A stretch of DNA of 64,000 nucleotides, from NCBI GenBank assembly GCA_032164295.1, contig JAJHTX010000006.1:2046001-2110000 (forward strand), in the 5' to 3' direction. This document shows, piece by piece, positions 46,167 to 56,830 of the stretch. The notes beneath the pieces are model-generated. The model worked only from the letters and a program-made list of their open reading frames with translations. It did no database searches and was not told the DNA's origin. The position numbers and the translations under genes were made by a program. Numbering within the stretch: the first letter of the stretch is position 1; each line of letters opens with the position of its first letter. The stretch is from Inonotus obliquus (Eukaryota; Basidiomycota; Agaricomycetes; Hymenochaetales; Hymenochaetaceae).

Positions 46167-46747
46167 TAGCGCAATGGATTTTGAAGCTTCAGTAACACGA
46201 CGCGAGCCATGCGTTTTGACTCAGGTAGCTGCAATGTGTTTGCCGAATGCGACGCGACGATGTAGTTTCAGATAGGAATGGATGTTTGATGTTCTGTTAT
46301 AACTTCCCTTGTGGTAGAACCAGTTATTTAGATTCTCCAACATATAAGGCGAAAGTGATGGCTAGGTGACTAGAGGCAAAAATATAAGACTCAGGGAAAG
46401 ACCCAACGATGAAGTTAGTATATCTATATGGAAGATAGAGTTCGAGAAACGCCGGATTGGTTACTGGGCATCGTAGGACTTCGAAAGCTGGACAAAGTAA
46501 CAAACTCAGAGTGGGCGAGTTTGTCGGTGTGGGAGAATACGTATTACATAATCTCATGAAATAAACTCCAATTCGCATGCGGCAAACGAAAACAATGTGT
46601 TTTCTTCTAAAAATGGACTTTGGGTGGTCTTCCACTCCTTGGGCCCCGTAAAAGCATAAAACTCGCTCTTCATCTTCATCTTCGCTCTTGTTTCCCTATC
46701 CTCCCCGACCACCCGAAGTAACTGGACTGGAGTACTGCTCACTCATC
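46167..46747. other. Intergenic region, no gene seen
   Basis: About 0.6 kb holding the 3' flank of the small membrane-protein gene and the promoter of the mitochondrial gene. No motif stands out. Confidence 0.5.
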
Positions 46748-47781
46748 ATGCTCACTCGCTCGATTAGCTGGATGATTTTGCCCGTAGCCCGGCCAAAAGC
46801 TTTCTCGACTTCGGCGGGACGTATCGTCACCGGGATTAGTAGACCGACGCGTCCTCTAGCCCGGGGACGCTTCCAATCGACGTCTTCGGAGTCTAGGTCT
46901 TCTTCAAGGTCTTTTGGAGCGTCGCACGTTGCTGCTGGAGTAGCGGGTGGGTTGACTGTCGTTCTAGCAGGTAAGCCAACCTATATCAAGGTGGCAAGAC
47001 TCACCTCAGCTCTTTTTTAAACAGGCTACGCATGGTACCACACAAGCGGCCTCAAAAACGTCATCCAATCCGCCAAAGAAATGAGAGGTTACCTCCAATC
47101 CACCCGAGACAGATTCCTCTCCAAAGCAAATGAATCTTCCAAAAACCCGAGTCAAGCTCTCTCTCATCTCCGAAATATAGCTAAATCCTATACCTTTCTC
47201 ATCCCTGGTGCTGCGACATATATCGACGACACGTTTGATGATTTGGAGTTATTGTACGACACGCATAAAGACGATATGGATGCTATATTAAAGGAGACGA
47301 CTGAGGAGATTATTAATGCGACACAAACTCGTCGTGGTACAGATACAAAAGCGGCTTTGGAAACTGCGAAGAATGTATATGAGATTGTTGGGCGAGGTAT
47401 TGGGAGGATGAAAGAAGTTGGGAGAAAAGCTGGAAATGATATTTTGGATAGGAATCCTGTTGTTAGGGAGAAACTGGGAGGTGCCTATGAGCAGTTGGTC
47501 AGTTTGGCGGGAAAGGCTGGGTTGGAGTGTAAGGAAGCAGTGAGGGAGGCGAGCGAACAGGCAATTCTGTTCTTTTCTGTTTGAAGATAGAAATACTGAT
47601 ATAGTTGATTACGAAGGTGAAAGAGCTGGCATCAAGGGCTAGCGTCGACGAAGGCTCTGTAAAGAGAGTTCGTGACCTTATACAAAGGAGAACGTCAACC
47701 CTCCGAAAGCGGGTCGATAACTCAGATGTCGAAGCTGACAGCGTCGATACGGATGCGGAGGTGGAGGAAGAGAAGAAGTAA
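46748..47781 (+). CDS. Mitochondrial membrane protein of unknown function
   Basis: MLTRSISWMILPVARPKAF onward is an Arg/Ser/Thr-rich, acid-free leader typical of a mitochondrial presequence. A membrane segment follows (AAGVAGGLTVVLAGYAWY). The rest is an amphipathic helical protein with LRNIAKSYTFLIPGAATYID, DDLELLYDTHKDDMDAILKE and IGRMKEVGRKAGNDILDRNP. The C-terminal exon is acidic (DTDAEVEEEKK). Exons: 46748-46972, 47025-47539 and 47617-47781. The second splice (GCA|GTGAGG) keeps the frame into VKELASRASVDEG. I do not recognise the family; it resembles conserved Agaricomycete proteins of unknown role. A decayed second copy follows about 1.1 kb downstream. Confidence 0.78.
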
Positions 47782-47816
47782 TGGGCGTTCGTCACTTTGG
47801 AGTTGTATGGCCGTTG

Positions 47817-48022
47817 GTACTTTCTGCATCCTTTGTAATACCCTGCCTTCCGCAAATCGGTATTGCACGTACTGAATGTCTCTGTACTGCCGTTTTCACA
47901 GAGTGTCGAGCGTCAATCGGATGAGTAATGATGATTAATATATTGACCATTGAAGGAAGGAAGAAATGAAACGAGTCTGCATATTCCGGAAAGCCATTAT
48001 TTCGAGGCTTTTCGTCTTGCTG
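47817..48022 (+). repeat. Duplicated 3' flank, copy 1
   Basis: GTACTTTCTGCATCCTTTG onward, with GGTATTGCACGTACTG and AAAGCCATTATTTCGAGG, repeated at 48907-49107 with about 10-15 percent change. It shows that the duplication unit included the gene 3' flank. Confidence 0.85.
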
Positions 48023-48354
48023 GGATGTGGAGGGAAGCCTGAAAGAAAGATGAGATGGGAAGATACCTTACAATGATATACAGTAGTCTCGGATATTTCC
48101 GAAGGAGGTACAAGCCGGAAGTCGCCATATGTTTACCGACTGTAGACATTCTCATTCTAAGCCTAAGTTGCATTTGCTTGAATTGCCAGGCCAAGCCAGC
48201 ATCACGGGCCAGGCATGGTATTACATAGAGATAATTAGACCTCTCAGCAATCAATCAGTGGTACCTAAGATACTCTGATAACAAGCGGTTCCTGATCTAG
48301 TTCTTAGCGAATGTGCAATGGGCCACCGTTGAAATTTTTGCTGCATATTGGTTG

Positions 48355-48857
48355 GTAAAGAAATGAAAGGTCGCTACCTTCAAATTCCTCTTCAAAGCAA
48401 ACGAACCATCCGTCAAGCTCTTTCTCATCTTCTGAATTTAGTAAACCATGTATTTCCGGCACCCGGCGCTACCTCATACATCGACGAAACGTTTGGAGTT
48501 GTTATACAACACACATAAAGACGGGATAAATGTTATAATGTTTGAAGAGACGACTGAGTTGTTTGGCGATGGATTGGGGGGATTAGAGAAGTCAGGGGGA
48601 AGGCTGGGAGTGAATTTTTGAAACGCTAGAGAAATGCAATCCTTTTCTTTTCACTTTGAGGAAGAAATGTTGATATAGTTTATTTCGAAGGTGAAAGAGT
48701 TGGCATCGAGGACTAACGTCAACGAAGCCTCTGTGAAGAGCGTTATTCAGAAACTTGAAATTGGTCAAATCTCAGGCTCCGAAAGCGGCTTGATGATTCG
48801 GAGGTCGAGACTGATACGATTGATACGGATGCGGAGGTGGAGGAAGAAAAGAAGTAA
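48355..48857 (+). pseudogene. Decayed tandem duplicate of the mitochondrial protein gene
   Basis: Parallel to 47072-47781: fragments equal to KEMKGRYLQ, RQALSHLLNLVNHVF, YIDETFGV, ELLYNTHKDGI and VKELASRTNVNEASVKS, ending with the same EVEEEKK and TAA. It lacks the presequence and membrane-span exon, has internal deletions (for example after GTTTGGAG) and several frame breaks. The intron position before GTGAAAGAG is retained. Not expected to make a protein. Confidence 0.85.
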
Positions 48858-48906
48858 TGGTTAATTGTCACTTTGGAATTGTAAAATCATTGCTTTGAAG
48901 TTTTTG

Positions 48907-49107
48907 GTACTTTCTGCATCCTTTGTAGGTATCCTGCCTTCCACAGATCGGTATTGCACGTACTGGATGTCTCTGTACTGCCATTTGCACAAAGTGTCGA
49001 GGGTCAATCGGATGAGTGATGATTTTTACTGTAGTGAGTATTGAAGGGAGCGAGGAAACGAGTATGCATATCTCGGAAAGCCATTATTTCGAGGTTTTTT
49101 CGTCTTC
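48907..49107 (+). repeat. Duplicated 3' flank, copy 2
   Basis: Second copy of the 47817-48022 flank, about 1.09 kb downstream, following the pseudogene in the same order as the original follows the intact gene. Confidence 0.85.
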
Positions 49108-49156
49108 TGGGTTGGTTGTTCCCTTTTCCTGTAATCTCCGTGATCCAGGTATGCAG

Positions 49157-50506
49157 CTAACGGAGAGTGAAGGCTCGCCCCGGGTCAATAACACTAGCGT
49201 AGGTATCAAGGTCTACGACGGGAACAGTACGATCCTTTGTGACATAGTGATTGCTGGGGGAACAAAAGTTATAAAACGAAGCCAATTCGAACGTCCCAAG
49301 GATGGAGGCTCGCGATTTCGCCATGGTGAGCAAGGGATCTAAGCCATAAGTCGCACGTTCTCTGATTGCGAAATACGATAGCAGAGGACAAATGATCTGC
49401 TCGCGGGTGGCTGAACTGCTATCGCTAATATCACCCGGGACGGTGAGTTCGCGAAAGAACCAGTCGGATAGTTTCGTGTAAGAGATCCGAAGATCCTTTA
49501 GGGAAGGCAAAAGGCGGAGAATATCAATCAAGGTCTCTTCGCGCGAGTCCTTGCAACGCATACAAAGCCGTGTGAGGGGAGGGGAGGAACGTTGGAAGAA
49601 ACGAAGCAGTTTCTCGTTTCCGATGTGATTACGGTAAGTGAGGGACTGCAAGGACGGGAGTGTCACAGCATCGATAATCGTGGCTGGCAGAACACTACCA
49701 TGCTCTCCCAACAGAGATAACTCGTTGAGGAAGATATGCAGGATAGGTTCTCCGTCCAAAACAATCGGCGATAATGGTGCCGTGGAGTTGGCAGAAATGG
49801 AGAGACAACGCATGAAGGGGGTGTTTCTCAATATTCTCAAGCCCAAAAGAGTGGATAAGGACAAGCTAACGCGCTCCAGCTGTGACAGTCTACCATCTGT
49901 CAGCAAATTGAAATTGTTATGTTTAATCGTCAATTGTCTTAGTCGCAAAGAATTGGTAAAATCGGCCGTGGATCGCAGTGACTCGTCCAGTGCCAGTTCC
50001 AGCGACGTCAAGAGTGGCATGTTGGTCAGATTGAAGCCTGGAAATCGCAATGAAAGGGACACGCCGCTGCAAAAGATTTTCATGTCCTTCCAGCGGCGCT
50101 GATTTTCGATAAGCGTCGTCAAAATGTATTCAGCGCCTTGGTGACCTTCTATGCTTGCGTCGCCAGAAAGCAAGCAAATGAAGACCTCAAAGTTGAGTGG
50201 CCCATCATTCGACCGTGCCATCCACGCATCGAAAACTTCCACCATTACCTCCTGGTTCTTCCACCTCCTCAAGTGTAGATAAAGGTACGACCACAGTACG
50301 CAGTAGGAAAGAGAGAGGTGTCGCCAGGTCCGACAGACATGGGTGATGTGGAGCAGTGCTGGGATGGATTCGGAGGAAGAATAGTGACGTTTGAAGCGCG
50401 CATTCAGCAATCTCTCCATGAATATGTTGCAGAGAATCTCCGGCGGAAGGCTATCCATAGTGAAAGGTTGAAAGATATCTCGAGAGGTCTCAGAGGAAAT
50501 AATCAA
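49157..50506 (-). CDS. F-box protein with leucine-rich repeats
   Basis: Single-exon frame of 449 codons, a likely substrate adaptor of an SCF ubiquitin ligase. The F-box is MDSLPPEILCNIFMERLL through LLHITHVCRTWRHLSLS and VLWSYLYLHL, a textbook Agaricomycete F-box-like domain. LRR-like blocks follow (LTSLELALDESL, LRQLTIKHNNF, LPSLQSLTYRN, LPSLKDLRISYTKLS). The frame starts MIISSETSRD; MDSLPPE at 50458 is an alternative start. The C-terminus (YASVIDPGRAFTLR) ends about 50 bp past the duplicated flank of the neighbouring pseudogene. Confidence 0.85.
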   Translation of the reverse strand: MIISSETSRDIFQPFTMDSLPPEILCNIFMERLLNARFKRHYSSSESIPALLHITHVCRTWRHLSLSYCVLWSYLYLHLRRWKNQEVMVEVFDAWMARSNDGPLNFEVFICLLSGDASIEGHQGAEYILTTLIENQRRWKDMKIFCSGVSLSLRFPGFNLTNMPLLTSLELALDESLRSTADFTNSLRLRQLTIKHNNFNLLTDGRLSQLERVSLSLSTLLGLRILRNTPFMRCLSISANSTAPLSPIVLDGEPILHIFLNELSLLGEHGSVLPATIIDAVTLPSLQSLTYRNHIGNEKLLRFFQRSSPPLTRLCMRCKDSREETLIDILRLLPSLKDLRISYTKLSDWFFRELTVPGDISDSSSATREQIICPLLSYFAIRERATYGLDPLLTMAKSRASILGTFELASFYNFCSPSNHYVTKDRTVPVVDLDTYASVIDPGRAFTLR

Positions 50507-50507
50507 G

Positions 50508-50840
50508 TCTCGGAAAGCTCCGAAGGAGGTATCACGGTACAGTACAGCTTTCTCAGTCGTATACGTATCAGAGGACTTATTCGCTACAACATTTGTTTAT
50601 GGTCCTAAAGTGTCGTGAATTTAGTTAATTTCAATTTGCTTGTTCATAACAAGATCTCCAATCTCTCAATTTTTTTCGAGTCCAGTATACAAATCAAGTC
50701 TCGGAATGCTCCGAAGGAGATATCCGAGCTTGCGACACAGGTCCGTGACTAAGTAGTAGTATGGCGTATTTTTCAGTCGTACTATGCGTAAGTATCTGAG
50801 GACTCATACGCATACAACATATACCCGTGGTCCTTGAACG
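50508..50840. repeat. Short local duplication
   Basis: GTCTCGGAAAGCTCCGAAGG at 50512 and GTCTCGGAATGCTCCGAAGG at about 50698 begin two parallel stretches of 100-140 bp that both contain TTCTCAGTCGTA-like and GTATCAGAGGACT-like segments and end near TGGTCCT. It lies upstream of the F-box gene. Confidence 0.6.
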
Positions 50841-51917
50841 GCATGATGGTGTGATTTATGTCTCTACTTTACATCCATTTCAAGGCAGACTCCAGTCAGG
50901 CACGGTGCATTGCGTGTCTGCTGCGAAAACTCTGCTCAACGGCTACAATAAATCCCACTAAGCATTGCATTTAAAACAACAAGTTGCAATTCTTTGACTT
51001 TCCAGGTATCCAGCTAGCACAACAGTAAGTGACCCAATGTCAATTTGGATGACTGATTGTATTTTCGAGTGTATTTTCTCAATTTTACAGCCATATGAGC
51101 CATCGGGTGCCCCGTGTCTCTATGATACGAGTACAGTCAGACGACTACGTAGTGGAAAATAAACTGATACCGGCAACCGAAGTGACGATTCCACAGGGGC
51201 TTATGGCAGAATTTCTGGTGATCGTTTCTTACTGACTTTGAAGCACTATTAGTGAGTGCTCTGTCGTGATTTGCTTTGTCCTCTTCACAGACATATGTTT
51301 GCCCCTCCATGTACTTTTGGCTGATACCGTTGTTTTCTGGGCTGACTCATTTGAAGCCAATCCATGTATGTACAAATACTCACTGCGCACGATCTGGAGT
51401 CGGAGATTATCACGACTTCTCACGACGGTACTGATGTAAGGAAGAAACGAAACCCGGACAGAGTACGCGTTATATTGTATGCTATCAAGGATACGAACGC
51501 GGACAGACGGAAGTCCGTAGTATGCAGAAGATACTGGACGGTTGTGAGACTTTCTTTGGGAAGCTTTGAATATTTTGCAACGTCGTGTTGTCCGGAACTA
51601 CGACGATTTCAATGGTCCATATTACATGTATGCGTCGGTGAGCCAGTACGGGAGAGGAAAAGGGAGATGATAGGGATGAGTCGAAGGTCGAGATGCCAGA
51701 TCGATCTGTGGTAAGTGTCATAGGACTCGGATCAGCTCGACTTGACTACTCGTATAAGCATATGGGGCTTACTATTGTCACATCAAGTCAAGGGGCAAGT
51801 CGTCAATCAATGGGAACCCATTCAGCTTAGGATCACAATGTGGTGCTCCGGTACCACCACAACCGCCAGTCTAAATAGATCCAACACGATTCCAATGTCA
51901 ATGAGAAACCGAGTTTC
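50841..51917. other. Gene-poor stretch
   Basis: About 1.1 kb with ORFs of 60-116 codons that show no motif. A 46-codon frame at about 51096 (MSHRVPRVSMIRVQSDDY) is open but unsupported. Confidence 0.45.
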
Positions 51918-52121
51918 TTATCCAAATAACTTGGCACGAACCTCTTTTGTTCCCTGATGCGAACCGGACATTCTACTATCCCGGGATGAGCTTTCGTGGA
52001 CGTCACGGAGGTGGCGACGTTCCGAATTAAGTGGGACGGGGGTAGCGGTAGTAGTTGATGATAATGACATGACAACGAAGAGGAGGATGACGATGAGGAT
52101 GGCGCGGTAGATCGCGTTCAT
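51918..52121 (-). CDS. Possible small secreted peptide (67 residues)
   Basis: MNAIYRAILIVILLFVVMSL is a clear hydrophobic signal sequence, followed by a Ser/Thr-rich stretch with a plausible cleavage near TATPVP and a polar Arg/Ser/His-rich tail (NSERRHLRDVHESSSRDSR). It has no Cys. The frame could be chance or the first exon of a longer gene. Of the ORFs in this gene-poor region it is the only one with a recognisable feature. Confidence 0.3.
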   Translation of the reverse strand: MNAIYRAILIVILLFVVMSLSSTTTATPVPLNSERRHLRDVHESSSRDSRMSGSHQGTKEVRAKLFG

Positions 52122-54223
52122 AGCGGCAAAGATAATGGTTAATCAGGCTGTTGGCTAGGTGATAACGTTGCTCGAAGTCGCAGAAGAGGAATCAACGGTA
52201 ATGTGATAGATGCCAGTGGACAGGTAAATGGAGTTGAGTATCATCCGACTCCAATGCATCTTCAAATACTTATGGAACCATTCCCTTGGAAAAATAATAA
52301 TAATATACGCGCATAAGGACCGAGACAGCACTCTGTCCAGTCCAAGTCCTTGACGAAAGGGGTAGAGGAAAGGGGAGATGCGGACCCCCGTTTCAGTGGC
52401 GAATAGTATTAGGGGAAGATGGATAGGAAGATCCATAGACCGTTCTTCTTTACCTATACCTTTACCTCAATCAGAAATATCATCGAGTCCCGCGACAAAG
52501 TCGCATCATTGAGTACGTCCGGTGGGTGAATGGGTGGGACCTTCTTTGGTTTCATCTCCCTTTCTGTCGATAAGACGAGCTGCGCAAGGAGGAACAAATT
52601 AATCATGTCTATCCTTCCAATCCAAGCAAACCCCGCCTATCGCATCTATCCCGACTCAGGAACACACCAATCAACACACACAATCTCACCTCCCATCCAT
52701 ACACGCACCATATACAAGCTATATCCGCCATATCCCAAATTAGAACAATCAATAAGTCGATGGGATAGAGAACGCACGACAGTGGGAACGCTCTGCATAG
52801 TTAACCTCACTAGGCAGGATGGCATTCAAGACCGGCACGAATTAGAATTTAATCGATACCGAAGGGGTGGGCATGGGAGGCGAGCATGCAGCGTCTCCCT
52901 CGTTGATGGTCCGTAGCCCGAAAGTAGATTAGTACAAAGGTAACTTCGAATTCTTCGCTGATGGTTCCAAGGGCGTCTCGAATTAATACTCGTACTCCGC
53001 AGCAATATGTGGGTCATCTCCCCTGGTTGTCATGTATGACTGTGAGAATGTCCCCTCAGGTCCAGGGAAGAAAACAGATAAAAGAAAGGATAAACACCCA
53101 TGATAAGTTCTAACTGCTTTGTTAGCCTGGGAGTACGGAAAGTGACTTCGGAGCCGAGACTCACAGTACCTGCGGGCCCGAAGCCGAATGCAACGGGATA
53201 TACAGAAACATGTGAGAAGGTACTTTAGAAAGACAAGATGTCTATCGTGTCTTTCCCAGGTAGGGGTGGGAGTAGCTGGACCCACGCCCTGTTCATTCAT
53301 GATGGCGCCGTCCTAGAAGTCAGTTTCAGAGGCCCATGACCACTCTACGGACGATATTCCCGGGGACGATATACCGTAGTAATCCTGGAAACAAGAGGCA
53401 AGTTACATAGCAGGGCGAAGCGTTTGAGAGTAGCCCTCGGACTCGGTGTGTGTGGGTAAATTTCTTTTCAACCGAAAGTCCACCAGACCACCATTCCCGG
53501 GCTTATTTCGTATTCATCCAGTCATACGACCCCTACTCTTACAAAGGGGTAGAATCAAGGAGGCAAATCGCGTGAAATAGCGAGCAAAGCACCCGGACAC
53601 CGCCCACCCCCTTTAGCTTAACCCGGCTTCCTCAGTTAATTTAAAGTCGCCTGGGTCCATAATTGGGAACGATTGACTTTGGGATGCTCCTGGACCTGAA
53701 AAAAGGTGGACCTGAAAGAAGGGGATGTGCGAGTACGCGCCAATGTAGAAGAGAGAAGGATTTTAACGTGCGAGCATCTAATCCAGGGAATTGGAACTAG
53801 AAGCAGAAGAGACAAGGGGCGAGTATCTCCGAGGATCTGCCACTTAGCATGAATGATCAGTTCCTGACATAGTGTAGTCATCGAAGGAAAACTAAACTAC
53901 CTCACGATTATTTATGGGAACTGGAGATGACGGCGCATTTCCTGCTGAAATGAACTTGAGTTGAATCTTCCCATGCAATCTTTGAATTGTAGTTAGAAGA
54001 CTTCAGACAAGGAGGAGCGAGAAGAACGCGGCGTTGAGAACAGGTTGATGTCATGGGTGCTCGTCAATTGAGTTCCTGTCCAATGGCAAAATAACTGAAT
54101 ACACAACGCAGAACCTCGATGTTTATTGCAAGACACGGCAGGAAGGCAGAAAAGCGATCCTGCAATTATTGTAATTAGTACTGGCGCCGGTTGCGGAAAT
54201 GAAGTCACTCACTAAGAAGCAAA
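52122..54223. other. Gene-poor stretch, 2.1 kb
   Basis: ORFs up to 128 codons occur on both strands but none shows a domain. The frame at 52983-53300 minus (MNEQGVGPATPTPTW...) is open yet unsupported. No tandem repeat or transposon end was noticed. Confidence 0.45.
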
Positions 54224-56695
54224 CTAATCTACATGCTCTCCATCGCTATCATCACTTTTCTCGCTCTGGTGGTTATCGATTTCATCAATGATATCCCTCC
54301 ATAGCTGATCAAACTTAACTGAAGCGTCCTGGTTCGCAGCGATGGCACTCCTCGCATTGGCAATGACGCGCGCAGCTTCTCCTCCTCGCCCGTGTCGAAT
54401 AAGCCAACCACCCCACTTCAAAGCAGCAGTGGCATGTGCGGTTGAAGAGATGAGCCGCCAAGTGTCGTAGATCTTTCGAAGGGCATTTTCTCTTTCATCC
54501 CGTTCTTCGATGGCTGAGTTCACCGTTCTTGATTCAAGGAGATCACCCGTGTCTCCAATTTCATTAGAGTAGATGTCAAATGCGGCTTCCCAGACGTGTT
54601 CAGTTGGTAGGTACTGGGAAGCTACTTGAGCGATATCCCGCTCTTGGTCACCTCGTGCGTACGGAGTTGGTCCACCATCTCGGATGGCCAATCGTGCACG
54701 TTGATGTAGTAAGTCGATATACCGAATCAGCAGTTTCTCATTTAATAAACCAGAGGGGTCTGCTTTCATTTCACGAAGGAGCGACTATAACGAGCACCAA
54801 AAACAGGTGATAAGCGCCTAAGCACGGTAGGTCTGGCAACGGAATGGCTTACCCCAAGTTCCGATATTTGCGCCGTCAATGGGCGCTCAACTTGGTGTTC
54901 CAGGCCCCACATCCATATTTTGTCTATCCTCGAGTCCTCCGATGACGTCCTGGGTACACAGGGTACACACGTTTTCCTAGCATCCTCCCAGGCTTTCTTC
55001 CAATCTGCACCTTCGTCTAGCTTGTCATTTTCAAGTGCTTTCTCTATATCAAGACGGAGGATCCAGACATCCACGTTCGTGGGACATCTCGACGTGTATT
55101 TTCTTGCAAGCTTGAGCAGTTTAGCTGGAGATAAGGGTGCCGGGTTTCGTGTAGATCGCAGAAGGCGGAGGTGACAAACGTGGAACGAAGGGGAGCGTAT
55201 CGACGAACAGAGTGATTGGAGGGAAGCTAGGAGATACAAGTTCTGCAAAGTTGCTTTAGCAAGAGCTCGTCAGTGATGCAGTGTATAGACTTACCAAATG
55301 CTCATTGATGTCCTTTTCGAACCATTCCGAAACAAAGTCGCAGTATGCGGAGACAGTCTCATCGTCCCTTTGAGTTTGTACCACTTCCATGAAATCTTCG
55401 TTGGCATTCCGGAGGGCATCTACGAGTGCTTCGCCTTCTAAATCAGGAGTTAAGAATCGAGTAGCATACAGTCTCGCAACTTGTGCTCGGCCCTTGGCGT
55501 CAAGTCTTATTGATGTTTTCGAGGTACTGAGATTGCCTGGAAGTGAGAGAAATTGGGAGTGTAGATGAGAGTGCAGGTGATCGAGGAGCGAACGGCGCAA
55601 ATAAGGCGCGCATGGATAAGTACTGAGTACTGTGTGAAGCGAGGCATATAGCTCAGCAGTCGGGAGCGCTATGAGTATGGTCAACACTATGGCTACATCT
55701 GACAGGATGTGGCTTATATGCTCACCTTTCACTGCGCTTGATAGCACTGTTTTGACTATCGCGCCATTCAGAATTTCCTTTCGCGCTTGCTCGTCATTGT
55801 TATCTGCTTCTACCAGAGCTTCGTCGGCCCCGCTGGCTTTTTCCGGCTCTTCGGTACCTTCCATGTCCATACTCACTTCGAGATCCTTGTCATTAGCTCC
55901 TTCAGAATCCTCCGCCGTTAACCCCAGGACTTTCCATCGTCGTCTTAGCGCCTCAACAAAGTTTAGCTCCATCTTCACGTACTCCCGCCACAAGTCTACA
56001 TTTTCGTTATTCAGCCGTATACCGCGCTGGAGCAAAACGCGCGCTGCTGCATGCGAGAGGTGTTTGAGTTCATGTGATGCAGCCAGGATGTATAAGGACG
56101 GCGAATTGGGATGCATCTGCAAAGCGCGTCCACATATGCGAGAGACGAGCGCACGAGCTTTCGCGCGTTGCGCAGCTTGTATGTATTGTACCCATAAGCC
56201 TACATCATCTTTAAACTTCTTCAAAGCGCGTTCAAAGACCTGGAATTGTCTGCTGACAAGGGCAAAGTCCGAAATTGTGGGAGGTCCTTTTGGTAGTTCT
56301 GATGCACGTCTAGGATTAGTTCAGTCTGAATAGACGGGGCTGACGCAAAGGAAATGGCCCACTGAGTCGTTCCACTCGCTTCCTTCGAAGAGCTTCAAGG
56401 CTCATTTCGTATGCTGCGTACCGTAGAAAGTCACTCTTCTTTGGAATCCGGCGGACAAGAGCAGTCTCAAACGCCGTCCTTTTCTTCATGATTTGCCTTA
56501 TTTCATTCTAAATAAACGCATTACTAGGCTACTCGAGCATAAACACCTGCTTGCTTCTGACCTGGGTGAATAGACCTTTTTGAACCAAGTCCTTCAGCTC
56601 AGCGAGCATCTGCAGAGATAAATTCATTGGCAGGTAACTCTCAAATGCTCAAGAGTGCTACATACCTGCTCCTGCTGAAATTGAACCCTTTCCAT
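54224..56695 (-). CDS. UTP6: U3 snoRNA-associated protein 6 homologue
   Basis: Component of the small-subunit processome (UTP-B subcomplex) in the nucleolus, needed for 18S rRNA maturation. The gene starts MERVQFQQEQ at 56695 and continues through LAELKDLVQKGLFTQ, IMKKRTAFETALVRRIPKK and FLRYAAYEMSLEALRRKRV, the conserved UTP6 N-terminus. The large exon from 56224 has FKDDVGLWVQYIQAAQR, CGRALQMHPNSPSLYILAAS, and VDLWREYVKMELNFVEALRR, which are HAT repeats. More HAT-like helices follow to LKWGGWLIRHGRGGEAARV near the end. At least six introns are present (for example near 56640-56665 and 56530-56575). An acidic insert lies at about 55790-55900. It is divergent from the next gene, with starts only 135 bp apart. 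Confidence 0.9.
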
Positions 56696-56830
56696 CCCCG
56701 CCTGCTTTCCTTGGAACTAACTCCGAGCCCTTCTTATGATGAGGTATAGATACACAAGAGGAATGATGATTTTTTATTTTTTACGTAGGAGGGGGGAGCC
56801 GTGGGAAAGGACGCATAAACGACGGTCCGA

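Noticed and set aside
52983..53300. Possible mating-pheromone precursor
   Set aside because: Short secreted-type frames were checked for a C-terminal CaaX box; this one ends AAEYEY, so it does not qualify.
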